From: Ruania alkalisoli
GTDB lineage: Bacteria > Actinomycetota > Actinomycetes > Actinomycetales > Beutenbergiaceae
Length of the DNA stretch: 64,000 nt
Assembly: GCF_014960965.1 (NCBI RefSeq)
Contig: NZ_CP063169.1
Location: 1,397,581 to 1,461,580, forward strand
Reading direction: 5' to 3'
Under the pieces are notes generated by a model. The model saw only the letters and a list, made by a program, of their open reading frames with translations. It ran no database searches and was not told the DNA's origin. Each line of letters starts with the position of its first letter. The first letter of the stretch is position 1. A program made the position numbers and the translations under genes. Positions 44,198 to 53,174 of this stretch are shown piece by piece.

Positions 44198-44896
44198 TCA
44201 GGTGCCGGGGCTGACCAGACCTGTTTCGTAGGCGGTGACGACGGCCTGGACCCGGTCGCGCGCGTCGAGCTTGGCCAGCACACGCCCGACGTGCGTCTTC
44301 ACGGTCGCCTCCGCGACGAACAGGTCGGAAGCGATCTCGGTGTTGGAGCGTCCGCGGGCCATGAGCATCAGGACCTCCCGCTCCCGGTCGGTGAGGGAGT
44401 CCAGGACGGCGGCCGATGCCTTCTGCTCATCCGGCAGCACGGTCGCGAGGTGCTCGATCAGACGACGCGTGCTCGAGGGTGCGATCACCGCCTCGCCGTG
44501 ATGCACGGTGCGGATGGCGGCCAGCATCTCCTCCGGCGGGGTGTCTTTGAGCAGGAAGCCGCTGGCACCGGCCTTGATGGCGCGCAGGACGTACTCGTCC
44601 AGGTCGAAGGTGGTGAGGATGACGACCTTCGGTGCGCTTCCCACGCGGGTGGCGGCCGGGTCGGTGAGCGCGGCGGTGGCAGCCAGGCCGTCCATCTGCG
44701 GCATCCGGACGTCCATGAGCACCACGTCCACCTCGTGGCTTGTCAGCAGTCGTACAGCCTGCGCACCGTCTCCGGCCTCGATGACGACCTCCATGTCCGG
44801 CTGGGAGTTGATGACGAGGGCGAACCCGGCGCGGACGAGTTGCTGGTCGTCCACTAGCGCCACCCGGATCGGTGCGGGGGGTGGTACGTCGGTCAT
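44198..44896 (-). CDS. NarL/LuxR-family response regulator
   Basis: 232 residues. Receiver domain with acidic pair Asp16-Asp17 (LVDDQQLVR), phosphoacceptor Asp62 (LMDVRMPQMDG), Thr in LTTFD, Lys in FLLKDTPPEE; C-terminal LuxR HTH (LTDREREVLMLMARGRSNTE, then ATVKTHVGRVLAKL). ATG 44896 overlaps the kinase stop by ATGA. Likely regulates the adjacent ABC exporter. Confidence 0.94.
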   Translation of the reverse strand: MTDVPPPAPIRVALVDDQQLVRAGFALVINSQPDMEVVIEAGDGAQAVRLLTSHEVDVVLMDVRMPQMDGLAATAALTDPAATRVGSAPKVVILTTFDLDEYVLRAIKAGASGFLLKDTPPEEMLAAIRTVHHGEAVIAPSSTRRLIEHLATVLPDEQKASAAVLDSLTDREREVLMLMARGRSNTEIASDLFVAEATVKTHVGRVLAKLDARDRVQAVVTAYETGLVSPGT

Positions 44897-46245
44897 GGAC
44901 GGTTGTCCTCTCGGTACTGATCCATCTGCTGGTTGTTCTGGGGCGTGGGGCGCTGCTCGGGCGGTCCGGTTTGGGCGCTGCCGTCGTGGCCGATCGGTAC
45001 CTGCTGTGCAGGAGTGTGCCAGGTCTGAGGGTGGGCGGCCGGGACGGGGATCTCGGCCCGGACACGGAAGCCGCCGCCGGGGCGCGGCCCGGCGCTGAGG
45101 GTGCCTCCGAGCATCCCCGCGCGTTCGCGCATCCCGAGCAACCCTTGCCCGGCGCCGTCGGAGCCTGCGGCCGCACCGCGACCGTCGTCGTCGATCTGGA
45201 GCACGAGGTTGGCGTGCTGCCACTGGACGAGAACGGTCGCATGGGCGTCCGGCCCGGCGTGCTTGAGGATGTTGGTCAGCGATTCCTGCACGATCCGGTA
45301 GACCGTCAGTCCCGCTCCCGGTGGCAGCGGGCGGGACTGACCCATCCGGACCAGGGATACCGCGAGCCCGGCATCGCGTACCTGCTCCACCAGCGACTCC
45401 AGGTCCTGGGACTCCGGCTGTGGTGTGAGCGGACCGTCGGCCTGGTCGCTGCGCAGCACGCCAAGGATCTTGCGCATGTCCGCCAGCGCGGCGCGGCCGG
45501 TCTCGGAGATCGTGGTGAGGGCCTTCGTTGCCGCCTCGGGGTCATGGGCGGCGGCGTAGCGGCCACCGTCGGCCTGGGCGATCACCACGGACAGTGAATG
45601 GGCGACGATGTCGTGCATCTCCCGGGCGATCCGGGCGCGTTCGGCCTGGGTGGCGATCTGCGCCTGCTGGTCCCGCTCGATCTCCAGGCGTGCGGCGCGT
45701 TCGGCGAGGGTCTCGCGCTGCTGCACTCGGGTACGCCGGACCAGGCCGAGGGCCCAGGAGCTGAGCACCATCGCCGCGAGGAGGCCGAAGACCGTGGTGC
45801 TGCTGAAGACTGCCGCCTCCAGGCTGGAGGGGCCGTTGTAGGTGGTGAACCAGACGGTGACGATCGCGCATCCGAAGAGTGCGCTGTAGAGGGCTGTGCG
45901 GCGCGCCCAGCGTGGACCGTAGACGGTGACGGCGTACAGCGCGGCGAAGATTGTCAGGTCGGAGGCGGTGAGGATCACACCGCTGAGCACGTGCACCAGG
46001 GCCATCGCGTAGACCGCGACGACGGAGGCCACCGGCCGGGTGCGCCGCCATGCCAGTGCCATCGGCATTCCGATGCTGGTGAGCACGCTGACGACGGCGC
46101 CCAGCGACGAGAGACTGGTCGACACCCCGATGGCGAGGGAGAGCATGCCCAGGGTCCCGGTCAGCACGAATGCTGCCACCAGATCGACGGCGAAAGGTGA
46201 GTACCGCCGTACGGGCAGGCTTGGGGGTGGGTCGACAGGCGTCAT
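44893..46245 (-). CDS. Sensor histidine kinase (NarL-system, HisKA_3)
   Basis: 450 residues. About five to six membrane segments in residues 18-170 without a large extracytoplasmic sensor, a coiled linker (QQRETLAERAARLEIERDQQ), HisKA_3 with REMHDIVAHSLSVVIAQADGG (His211), and HATPase (VYRIVQESLTNILKHAG; LQIDDDGRGA; GLLGMRERAGMLGG). A Gln/Pro-rich tail follows. This intramembrane-sensing layout is usual for cell-envelope stress systems paired with ABC exporters, which fits the neighbouring FtsX/MacB genes. Start ATG 46245 lies 9 bases after a TACGCT box and has no ribosome site. Confidence 0.9.
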   Translation of the reverse strand: MTPVDPPPSLPVRRYSPFAVDLVAAFVLTGTLGMLSLAIGVSTSLSSLGAVVSVLTSIGMPMALAWRRTRPVASVVAVYAMALVHVLSGVILTASDLTIFAALYAVTVYGPRWARRTALYSALFGCAIVTVWFTTYNGPSSLEAAVFSSTTVFGLLAAMVLSSWALGLVRRTRVQQRETLAERAARLEIERDQQAQIATQAERARIAREMHDIVAHSLSVVIAQADGGRYAAAHDPEAATKALTTISETGRAALADMRKILGVLRSDQADGPLTPQPESQDLESLVEQVRDAGLAVSLVRMGQSRPLPPGAGLTVYRIVQESLTNILKHAGPDAHATVLVQWQHANLVLQIDDDGRGAAAGSDGAGQGLLGMRERAGMLGGTLSAGPRPGGGFRVRAEIPVPAAHPQTWHTPAQQVPIGHDGSAQTGPPEQRPTPQNNQQMDQYREDNRP

Positions 46246-46395
46246 GATCTTGTCAGCGTAGGCGTGCCCGGCATGGGCCGTCGTCCGACCACGGGCGGAC
46301 GTAGGCACTCGTGAGTAGGTCCACGGGTGCAGCCGTGTCCACAACCCCCCGATGGTCGGCAGCGAGGGTGGTGGAGGTCGCTCGATGCTGGGCCG

Positions 46396-46863
46396 ATGAA
46401 CGAGGAGATACCAGAACCCACTGATCCGACTGACCTCACCCGCCCTGCGGACCTCGGTGTGGGACCTGCGCAGCGGTTGTTGACCGAAGTCGACCTCGCG
46501 CGATGGGCGAGCTTCATCCACCAAGGAGAGTCGTCTCGTACCACGTTGTGGCTGCTGTTGCTCGATGGCGCCGGACGGTCACTGCCGGAACTGATCGCGA
46601 TCGACGATGTCGAGCCGGGCCCGCATCCGGTCTTCATCGCGAATCTTCTGGAGCTGGTGGAGATGACGCTCGCCACTATCGCTCCGGGCGGGTCGATGGT
46701 GGCCATGCTGGAGCGGCCGGGCACGCCCCACCGCACGCCCGCGGATCGTGAGTGGAACGAGGCGGTGCGATGGGAGGCCCGGCAGCGTGGCATCCCGGTG
46801 CAGGCGTTCTTCGTGGCCTGTGCCGGCAGGATCCTGCCGATGACGTTGGACGATGCGGCGTGA
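46396..46863 (+). CDS. Conserved actinobacterial hypothetical protein
   Basis: 155 residues. Core segments are TTLWLLLLDGAGRSLPELIAID, VEMTLATIAPGGSMVAMLERPG and TPADREWNEAVRWEARQRGIPVQAFFVACAGRILPM, which alternate strands and helices like a small alpha/beta domain. No signal peptide or membrane segment. Similar proteins of unknown role occur in many high-GC actinobacteria. It is divergent from the sensor kinase gene; start ATG 46396 is followed by a Pro/Thr-rich arm. Confidence 0.72.
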   Translation: MNEEIPEPTDPTDLTRPADLGVGPAQRLLTEVDLARWASFIHQGESSRTTLWLLLLDGAGRSLPELIAIDDVEPGPHPVFIANLLELVEMTLATIAPGGSMVAMLERPGTPHRTPADREWNEAVRWEARQRGIPVQAFFVACAGRILPMTLDDAA

Positions 46864-47023
46864 GCACCGGTGCAACTCGGGTGTGCTGACCGCAGAAGTC
46901 GGTGACGCGTGTGAGCGAGGCGATGCCTGCACACGATCAACAACTGACCTTCCAGACGCGGTCATGGTTCGACGCAGCCGGGCCCGGCCTCAGGCGTCAG
47001 ACGTAGCCCGGGCGGCGGTCGCG

Positions 47024-50000
47024 TCAAGATAACTGGCGCTGGTGCCGTTGCTGCCGGAGGGCCAGCAGCGCCGCGCCGAGGACCAGGAGGGTTGCGCTGG
47101 CGGCTAGTGCGAGGAGCACATTCGCGCCCGTGTCTGGCATCTCCTGGCCAGGATCGGTATCGGTCGGTTCGCTGGTGGGCGGGTTGGTCGGTTCGCTGGT
47201 GGGCGGGTTGGTCGGTTCGCTGGTGGGCGGGTTGGTCGGTTCGCTGGTGGGCGGGTTGGTCGGCTCGGTGGGGGGATCGGTCGGTGCAGGTGCCACGCTA
47301 AGGGTGAACTCCGCGGTAATGGGATCGCCCACGAACACGGTGAACGTCACATCGCCGGCGGCCTCGGGAGTACCTGAGATCTCGCCCGTCTCGGTGTCGA
47401 GGTCGAGTCCTGCCGGAAGGTCGCCCTCGAACATGCCCCAGGTGTACGGGCCGCCGTTGCCGCCGTCCGCCTCCAGCGTGACCGAGTACTCCTCGCCGAC
47501 TGTCCCGTCCGGGAGGGAGTCCGTCACAATCACCAGCGGGTCGAGCAAGGTCAGGGTGCCGTTCACGTATTCGAAGGTGTAGGAGTCGTCCGCTCCGTCG
47601 CTGCAGAACGTGGTGGCGGCATCCATGTCATAGCCGCAGGTCGGCAGGGTGTCCAGGTCGTCGATCGTGTCGTCGTCCCAGAAGCCGGTGTAGCTGGCCG
47701 TCACCTCCGGCTCGAACGCACCCTCGTAGGTCGTGGCGTCGCCTGCCGTGACCGTGATGACCCCGCCGGAACGTTCCACCGCGCCGGCATCACACGCGCT
47801 GGCCACCAGCCGCGGGTAGCCGTCGCCGCGCTGATCGACGCCACCGGGGCACAACTCGATCGTCTCCTCGCTCCACGGCGCCGTGGAGCCGGTGGGCACC
47901 AGGTTCACGGCCGGGCTCGTCGACCCGGGAAGCACTGTGCGGCTGGGACCGCCGTTGTCACCGAGCGGTTCGAGCAACGGGTCCGCGACAACGCTCGTGT
48001 CGGCATCCAGTTCGCAGGTGTCATCCGAGGCGACGTTGAAGCCGCCGTCGGTCAGGTTGGACAGGTCGCCCTCGCAGGCCGGCGCGCCATCGGGGGAGTG
48101 CACGATCGAAGCGATCGCAGTCGCTGTGGTGTCCTCGCTCAACACGAGGCCGCCCTCAGCATTGTCCGCGACAGTGCTGCCCGCGAGCAGCAGTGGTGCC
48201 GCGGGGATGTCGCCGAACTCGTCACCGATCGCCTCCGTACTGATGCCGAAGCCGCCGTTCCCGGCGATGGTGCTCGAGAGGACGAGGCCGCTGGAGACGG
48301 TGCTGATCCGCAGGCCGGAACGCGCATTGGTCGACACCTCGGTCCGCACCAACTCGATATCGCCGGGCCAGTCGGAGCCCGTCGGGCCAACAATGGCGCC
48401 GTAGCCGGTGATCGGCACACCGAAGAGATCGTCGAGGTCGGTGCGCACGTTGTCGCTGATGATGCTGTCCGTCAGTGACAGGCTGCCGCCCTGCACCATC
48501 GCGCCCCCGGCGTTGCCGGTGATCGTGAGGTCGTGTCCGGTGACTGTTGCAGAGAACCGGAGGGCGATGCCACCGAAGCCGAAGGCGGACCCCAGGTGCG
48601 GGTCGAGGCCGTTACCGGTGATCTGGGTGCCGGTCAAGTCGATCGTGGTCCGCCGTTGCGAATGCGGCTCCTCGACGGCGAAAACACCTGCCCATTCGTT
48701 GTCAGCCACGACGCCACCGGTCATCGTGACATCGGCATAGCCCGCGAACAGGCCCAGGATGTTGCGGCTGAGTTCGGTGTCGGTCACGACCGCATCGACG
48801 GGACCGTCCAGGTACAGGCCAGCGCCTGGTATCCCGTCATCGGTAGCTCCGCCGTCGTTGTCCGTCACGGCGCTGTTCGTGAGCTCCAGGCTGGATTCGG
48901 CGAGCGAGGCGATGGCCTGCACCCCGGTCTCGTTGTTCGCGATGGTGCTGTCGCTGATCTGCGTCTGGCCGTGCTCGACGTTGACCCCGAAGGCATGGCC
49001 CGTGATCTCGGTGCCGGTGATCGAGACGGTGAGCGGAATGGATTCACCCTCCGTCGTGTCAGTCCGTCCCCAGATGCCAGCACTCTGGCTTGCGCCGGTG
49101 TTGTCGGACACGGTGCTGTTGATCAGCGTGACATCGCCACCGTCGGGCAGCATCATGCCGTTGTCGTTGCCCGAGATCGTGACGTCCTCTCCGGTGAACG
49201 TGCCACCGTCGTAGATCACCACCCCACCGCGGAACGTCCCGCCCGAGGGGTCGCCGCTGTCGATGATCGAGGTCCCGGTCACGTTGAATGCCGCATCGGA
49301 GGAGTAGCCGAAGAGTCCGCCACCGATTCTGCCCGATACCGTTCCGCCCGTGATCGTCGCCACACCCCTCGTCACTGCAACGCCGGTGAGCTCGGCGGCG
49401 ATGGTGGACGAGTTGATCGTGACCATCGCCGGTGCGGGGTCTACCAGTGCAATGTCACCCACTGCGACGCCGGTGCCGACTCCCGTGATCGTCGCGCCGT
49501 CGATGGTGACGGTGCTGCCGGCGTCCGCAACGACGCCTGCGCCTGCGGGTGCTAGCTCGTCGCCGGTGATGCTGATTCCCGAGAGCATCGCGGTGCTGTC
49601 GGCGGCAATCCGGATCGCCGGCTCTGAGCTGGGCATGGCGTTGTCGTCCGTGAAGCCGATGTCGGCGATCGTCACCGCGCCGGCGGCCGCATCGATGAGC
49701 ACCGCGGGCATGCTGTCGGGGGCGAGGTTGGTCAGTGTCACCTCGTCTGCCCCCGCACCCTGCAACGTCACCGGGGTGGCGATCGTCAGAGCCTCGTCGT
49801 AGTCGCCGGCCGCGATCGACACGATGTCATCGGGAGGGGCCAACGTCAGTGCCGCGCCGATCGTGGCGCACGCATCCGTGCCCGGGGCTTCGCCACAGTC
49901 CGGCCCGTCGGTTCCGGCGGTGGCATCGACGTACCAGGTGCCGTCGGCAGCGGTTGCTGGTGGGGCGCCCCCCGCCAGGATCAGGGCGGTCGTGGCGACG

Positions 50001-50095
50001 ACGGCCGAGCCGAACGCAAGCAGGCGGTGGCCGTGGACTCGATGGTCGTCCATCCCGGACGTCGTGCGTGGCAGGCTGGCCCCGGAGGCGTGCAT
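47024..50095 (-). CDS. Surface-anchored right-handed beta-helix protein
   Basis: 1023 residues. Signal peptide to about residue 50 (LLAFGSAVVATTALILAGG, cut after ATAA). Residues ~55-770 are repeating short strands with Asn/Ser/Thr and Asp turns (ITGNGL, VSDNTG, IANNET, LSRNIL, ISDNVR), a parallel beta-helix like polymorphic outer-surface proteins. Then an MBG-like domain (ITVTAGDATTYEG…), a He_PIG Ig-like domain (DLPAGLDLDTETGEISGTPE), a Pro/Thr repeat stalk and a sorting signal MPDTG + hydrophobic span + basic tail. MPDTG deviates from LPxTG. ATG 50095 follows GGGGA. Likely an adhesin or glycan-binding wall protein. Confidence 0.88.
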   Translation of the reverse strand: MHASGASLPRTTSGMDDHRVHGHRLLAFGSAVVATTALILAGGAPPATAADGTWYVDATAGTDGPDCGEAPGTDACATIGAALTLAPPDDIVSIAAGDYDEALTIATPVTLQGAGADEVTLTNLAPDSMPAVLIDAAAGAVTIADIGFTDDNAMPSSEPAIRIAADSTAMLSGISITGDELAPAGAGVVADAGSTVTIDGATITGVGTGVAVGDIALVDPAPAMVTINSSTIAAELTGVAVTRGVATITGGTVSGRIGGGLFGYSSDAAFNVTGTSIIDSGDPSGGTFRGGVVIYDGGTFTGEDVTISGNDNGMMLPDGGDVTLINSTVSDNTGASQSAGIWGRTDTTEGESIPLTVSITGTEITGHAFGVNVEHGQTQISDSTIANNETGVQAIASLAESSLELTNSAVTDNDGGATDDGIPGAGLYLDGPVDAVVTDTELSRNILGLFAGYADVTMTGGVVADNEWAGVFAVEEPHSQRRTTIDLTGTQITGNGLDPHLGSAFGFGGIALRFSATVTGHDLTITGNAGGAMVQGGSLSLTDSIISDNVRTDLDDLFGVPITGYGAIVGPTGSDWPGDIELVRTEVSTNARSGLRISTVSSGLVLSSTIAGNGGFGISTEAIGDEFGDIPAAPLLLAGSTVADNAEGGLVLSEDTTATAIASIVHSPDGAPACEGDLSNLTDGGFNVASDDTCELDADTSVVADPLLEPLGDNGGPSRTVLPGSTSPAVNLVPTGSTAPWSEETIELCPGGVDQRGDGYPRLVASACDAGAVERSGGVITVTAGDATTYEGAFEPEVTASYTGFWDDDTIDDLDTLPTCGYDMDAATTFCSDGADDSYTFEYVNGTLTLLDPLVIVTDSLPDGTVGEEYSVTLEADGGNGGPYTWGMFEGDLPAGLDLDTETGEISGTPEAAGDVTFTVFVGDPITAEFTLSVAPAPTDPPTEPTNPPTSEPTNPPTSEPTNPPTSEPTNPPTSEPTDTDPGQEMPDTGANVLLALAASATLLVLGAALLALRQQRHQRQLS
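47164..47259 (-). repeat. Four exact 24-bp tandem repeats in the stalk
   Basis: Units at 47164-47187, 47188-47211, 47212-47235 and 47236-47259 are identical and encode four copies of the octapeptide PTNPPTSE. Because the unit is a multiple of three, copy-number change would lengthen or shorten the stalk in frame. Confidence 0.95.
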
Positions 50096-50243
50096 CGCTG
50101 GTCCCCATTGTATTTGGTTGAACGCGTGTCCGTGAGACAGTACCGCCCATTGGGCGATACCGGAAGTCCCGCAGATCGGAACCTGCGCCTGACTTCGATG
50201 ATGGGGCCCGCGCCGGGGCATGAACCTATTGTGGGGCCTGGCT

Positions 50244-51008
50244 TCATACCGGATCGGTGAGGCTCGCGTCGTTGTTCTGCACCGACCCCACTCGTGAGTC
50301 CACTTCGTACCAGCTCAGTGGGGGAGTGGGCAGCGTCAAGGCGGCGAGTGCTTCGTCCGGCGTGGTGATGGCTGGGTCGAGCCAGGGCCCGATCGCCTCA
50401 TGGGACAGGACAACCGGCTCCCGGTCATGGATCGCTTCCAGGCCACCGCGTGCATCCTCGGTGACGATCGTGGTCGAGAGCACCCACCGGTCTGGGTCAT
50501 CGCGGCTCTTGGCCGGGTCTGGCCACCAGGCGTACAGACCGGCGAACGCCAACGGCTCGTCGTCGCTGCGGTGGATGTAGAAGGGAGTGCGCTTCGGCTT
50601 GGACTGCCCAGGCACGTCTTCCTTCAACCACTCGTAGTAGCCGTCGGCCACCACCACGCAGCGTCGGCCGCGCAAGGACTTCGCGAACGCTGACTTGGTC
50701 GCGAGACTGTCGCTGCGGGCGTTGAACATCCGCGCGCCCACGCTGAGGTCCTTCGCCCACCCGGGCACCAGTCCCCACCGGGCCACGTGCAGCTCTCGTC
50801 GTGGAGGAGGGGCCGGCTGGCGGGCTTGAGCGTCGTCGGGAGCCTCGGATGCCGGCTTGGGCACGCGATCGACCACGATGCGCGCGCCGTCGGTGGGTGC
50901 GACGTTGTAGCTCGCCGGCAACTGCGCGGCGCGCTCGGTGATCTCTTCCACGTCGAACGCATCCGCCAACGCCTGCGCCTCCCGGAACGAGGCATATCGA
51001 CCGCACAT
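50244..51008 (-). CDS. SOS response-associated peptidase (SRAP, YedK/HMCES)
   Basis: 254 residues. Catalytic Cys2 follows the start Met (MCGRYAS), which must be exposed by Met removal. Other SRAP marks are YNVAPTDGARIVV, HVARWGLVPGWAKD, FNARSDSLATKSAF, RCVVVADGYYEWLK, PFYIHRSDDEPLAFAGLY and WYEVDSRVGSVQNNDA. The protein forms a thiazolidine crosslink with abasic sites in single-stranded DNA and protects them. No lexA-type box was recognised upstream. Confidence 0.95.
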   Translation of the reverse strand: MCGRYASFREAQALADAFDVEEITERAAQLPASYNVAPTDGARIVVDRVPKPASEAPDDAQARQPAPPPRRELHVARWGLVPGWAKDLSVGARMFNARSDSLATKSAFAKSLRGRRCVVVADGYYEWLKEDVPGQSKPKRTPFYIHRSDDEPLAFAGLYAWWPDPAKSRDDPDRWVLSTTIVTEDARGGLEAIHDREPVVLSHEAIGPWLDPAITTPDEALAALTLPTPPLSWYEVDSRVGSVQNNDASLTDPV

Positions 51009-51160
51009 GGCTTCAGAATCGCACGAGTTGAGGGGCATTCGCCCTGTCAGGGCAGACGGAGCGCTCGGACGAGCCGCGATGGCAATGCTGGCTGAGATCG
51101 TATTCATCGCGGTCGTGCGTCAGCATGGTTCACAGGTGTGAATCCTGACAGGAGGTACCG

Positions 51161-51619
51161 ATGCCGCGGTTCGTCACCACCTGGCACGTCGATGCACCAC
51201 CCGAGTCGGTGTGGCCGGTGCTCAGTGACGTCGAATCGTGGCCGCGATGGTGGCACTGCTTCCGCCGCGTCGTGCTGGTGCGATCCGGGGACGAGGCCGG
51301 CGAAGGCATGCGCGTGCAGCTGACTCTCGACGTGGGCTACCGGCTGGTGTTCGGCACCGAGATCACCTCCTCCGTCCCGGGACGGTCGGCCCGTGCTCGT
51401 GTGGTCGGTGACCTCAGCGGTATCGGTTCCTGGTCAGCACGCAGCGACGGCGACGCCACTGCGATGACCATCGTCTGGGACGTTCAGGTGCAGCGCGCGT
51501 GGATGCGCCACGCACAGCCTCTGGTCGCACCGTTCTTCGCGTGGTCACATGCCCGGGTGATGGCTGCGGGCGAGCGCGGCCTACGCCAGGTGCTGGCGAC
51601 CGGGGAACTGGCCGGGTAG
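51161..51619 (+). CDS. SRPBCC (START/polyketide-cyclase-like) protein
   Basis: 152 residues. Helix-grip start FVTTWHVDAPPESVWPVLSDVESWPRWW, followed by VVLVRSG and a C-terminal long helix (PFFAWSHARVMAAGERGLRQVL). AGGAGG with 5-base spacing to the ATG. Family members bind hydrophobic ligands; no catalytic residues can be claimed. Followed 17 bp later by a GNAT gene. Confidence 0.85.
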   Translation: MPRFVTTWHVDAPPESVWPVLSDVESWPRWWHCFRRVVLVRSGDEAGEGMRVQLTLDVGYRLVFGTEITSSVPGRSARARVVGDLSGIGSWSARSDGDATAMTIVWDVQVQRAWMRHAQPLVAPFFAWSHARVMAAGERGLRQVLATGELAG

Positions 51620-51622
51620 GGA

Positions 51623-51628
51623 TAGCCT
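51623..51628 (+). promoter_or_regulatory. -10 box, leaderless start of GNAT gene
   Basis: TAGCCT ends 8 bases before ATG 51637 and overlaps the end of the SRPBCC gene region. No ribosome site lies between, so a leaderless mRNA is likely. Confidence 0.45.
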
Positions 51629-51636
51629 CGGCGAGT

Positions 51637-52053
51637 ATGGAGATCAGTGCGGGCGAGGTGACCACCCTGGGCCGTGAGGAGCTGGTGGAGCTGTACTCCG
51701 CCGTCGGGTGGAGCGCCTACACCCGTGATCCTGACGCCCTGCTGCGTGCGGTGCGCGGCTCCCACCGGGTGTGTGTGGCTCGGGATCGGCAGACACTGGT
51801 GGGGCTGGCACGGACGATCTCCGACGGCGTCACGGTGGTCTACCTGCAGGACGTGCTTGTACGCCCCTCGCACCAGCGCACCGGCCTCGGCCGCGAGTTG
51901 CTCACCCGGCTGCTCGGAACCTACGGCGACATCCGCCAGCAGGTGCTGCTCACCGACGACCGCCCGGAGCAACGGGCCTTCTACTCCTCGCTCGGGTTCG
52001 TCGAGACGCACGACCACGAGCCGCCACTGCGCTCGTTCGTGAGACTGCGCTGA
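51637..52053 (+). CDS. GNAT-family N-acetyltransferase
   Basis: 138 residues. Acetyl-CoA binding region: VVYLQDVLVRPSHQRTGLGRELL (Q/R-x-x-G-x-G/A pattern RTGLGR), with AFYSSLGFVETHD at the end. Short single-domain type. ATG 51637 has no ribosome site but a TAGCCT box just upstream. Substrate unknown. Confidence 0.88.
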   Translation: MEISAGEVTTLGREELVELYSAVGWSAYTRDPDALLRAVRGSHRVCVARDRQTLVGLARTISDGVTVVYLQDVLVRPSHQRTGLGRELLTRLLGTYGDIRQQVLLTDDRPEQRAFYSSLGFVETHDHEPPLRSFVRLR

Positions 52054-52073
52054 GATGGTCCAGACGCGCATCG

Positions 52074-52079
52074 TAGGAT
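52074..52079 (+). promoter_or_regulatory. -10 box, leaderless start of FGE gene
   Basis: TAGGAT ends 8 bases before ATG 52088 with no ribosome site between. A longer frame from 52055 exists but would be upstream of this promoter. Confidence 0.5.
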
Positions 52080-52087
52080 CGCAACCG

Positions 52088-53062
52088 ATGAGCGAGGACA
52101 ATGTGGACCAGCCGAAGACCTGTTGCGCACCGGCGCGGGAGGCGCCAGGAGCGCCCGTGGAGGGCCAGCGCAGGGAGGTGGCGCCCGGGGCCGGTCGCGA
52201 CCAGCACACGGTCGAGCAGTGTCCAGTGCCCGCGCAGACCTTCCACATGGGCGACGCTGATGGCGTCGGCTACCACGCCGACGGCGAGACGCCCGTGCAC
52301 CCAGTGACCCTGGACGCCTTCTCGATCGACGCCACCTCGGTGACGAATGCTGACTTCGCACGCTTCGTCGAAGCGACCGGATATGCCACCGAGGCCGAGA
52401 CGTTCGGGTTCTCCGCGGTCTTCCATCTGGCGCTCGCGGCGCCGCAGGAAGCGATCATGGGCCAGGCCGCGGGTACCCCGTGGTGGCTCGGGGTCAAGGG
52501 CGCCGACTGGGCGCACCCGGACGGGCCGGACTCCACCTGGGAGGGGCGCGAGGATCACCCGGCCGTGCACATCTCCTGGAACGACGCCCAGGCGTACTGC
52601 CAATGGGCCGGCCGGGCGCTGCCGACCGAGGCCCAGTGGGAGGCCGCCTCCCGCGGTGGCCTGGACGGCAAGCGGTACCCGTGGGGGAGCAGGTTCCCGG
52701 GGGAGAAGAAGCAGTGGCGCGCGAACATCTGGCAGGGGCGCTTCCCTGTCGACAACACGGTGGAGGACGGTTTCCTCACGACCGCGCCGGTGCGCACCTT
52801 CGAACCGAACGCGTACGGGCTGTGGCAGACGGTGGGCAATGTGTGGGAGTGGTGCGCGGACTGGTTCGACCCGCGCTACTACGCCCAGTCGCCGGCCGCG
52901 AACCCGGCCGGTCCCGAGCAGGGGCAGGCACGCGTCATGCGCGGCGGGTCGTTCCTGTGCCACGACTCCTACTGCAACAGGTACCGCAACGCCGCCCGCA
53001 GTTCCAACACTCCCGACTCGTCGATGTCGAACGCGGGGTTCCGGACGGTCGGGACTGCCTGA
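52088..53062 (+). CDS. Formylglycine-generating enzyme (sulfatase-modifying factor)
   Basis: 324 residues. SUMF1 fold: FHMGDADGVGYHADGETPVH, PVTLDAFSIDATSVTNADFARFV, VHISWNDAQAYCQWAGRALP, TEAQWEAASRGG, PNAYGLWQTVGNVWEWCADW, and the active segment RGGSFLCHDSYCNRYRNAAR with Cys291 and Cys296. These two cysteines align with the copper-binding, catalytic pair of human and Streptomyces FGE; the following NTPDSSMSNAGFR is also conserved. So this is a true FGE converting sulfatase Cys-x-Pro-x-Arg cysteine to formylglycine, not merely an EgtB-like relative. No sulfatase gene lies in the window. An N-terminal Cys-Cys at residues 12-13 is additional. Confidence 0.93.
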   Translation: MSEDNVDQPKTCCAPAREAPGAPVEGQRREVAPGAGRDQHTVEQCPVPAQTFHMGDADGVGYHADGETPVHPVTLDAFSIDATSVTNADFARFVEATGYATEAETFGFSAVFHLALAAPQEAIMGQAAGTPWWLGVKGADWAHPDGPDSTWEGREDHPAVHISWNDAQAYCQWAGRALPTEAQWEAASRGGLDGKRYPWGSRFPGEKKQWRANIWQGRFPVDNTVEDGFLTTAPVRTFEPNAYGLWQTVGNVWEWCADWFDPRYYAQSPAANPAGPEQGQARVMRGGSFLCHDSYCNRYRNAARSSNTPDSSMSNAGFRTVGTA

Positions 53063-53174
53063 TCGGCTGACTGGCCGCCAGGCCCACCGAGCGCGTCGAA
53101 CTCACGGAGCGAGTCGAAACACCGAGCCGGCCCTCCGCTCACCGCTCACCGCCCTCTGCCCACCGGCCCTCCAC

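Noticed and set aside
44011-44283. N-terminal extension of the ABC ATPase from 44283
   Set aside because: It would run across the strong hairpin at 44115-44162 and into the response-regulator 3' end, with no homology.
47164-47259. Tandem direct repeats as a CRISPR array
   Set aside because: The units are adjacent without spacers and encode an in-frame PTNPPTSE stalk; no cas gene is near.
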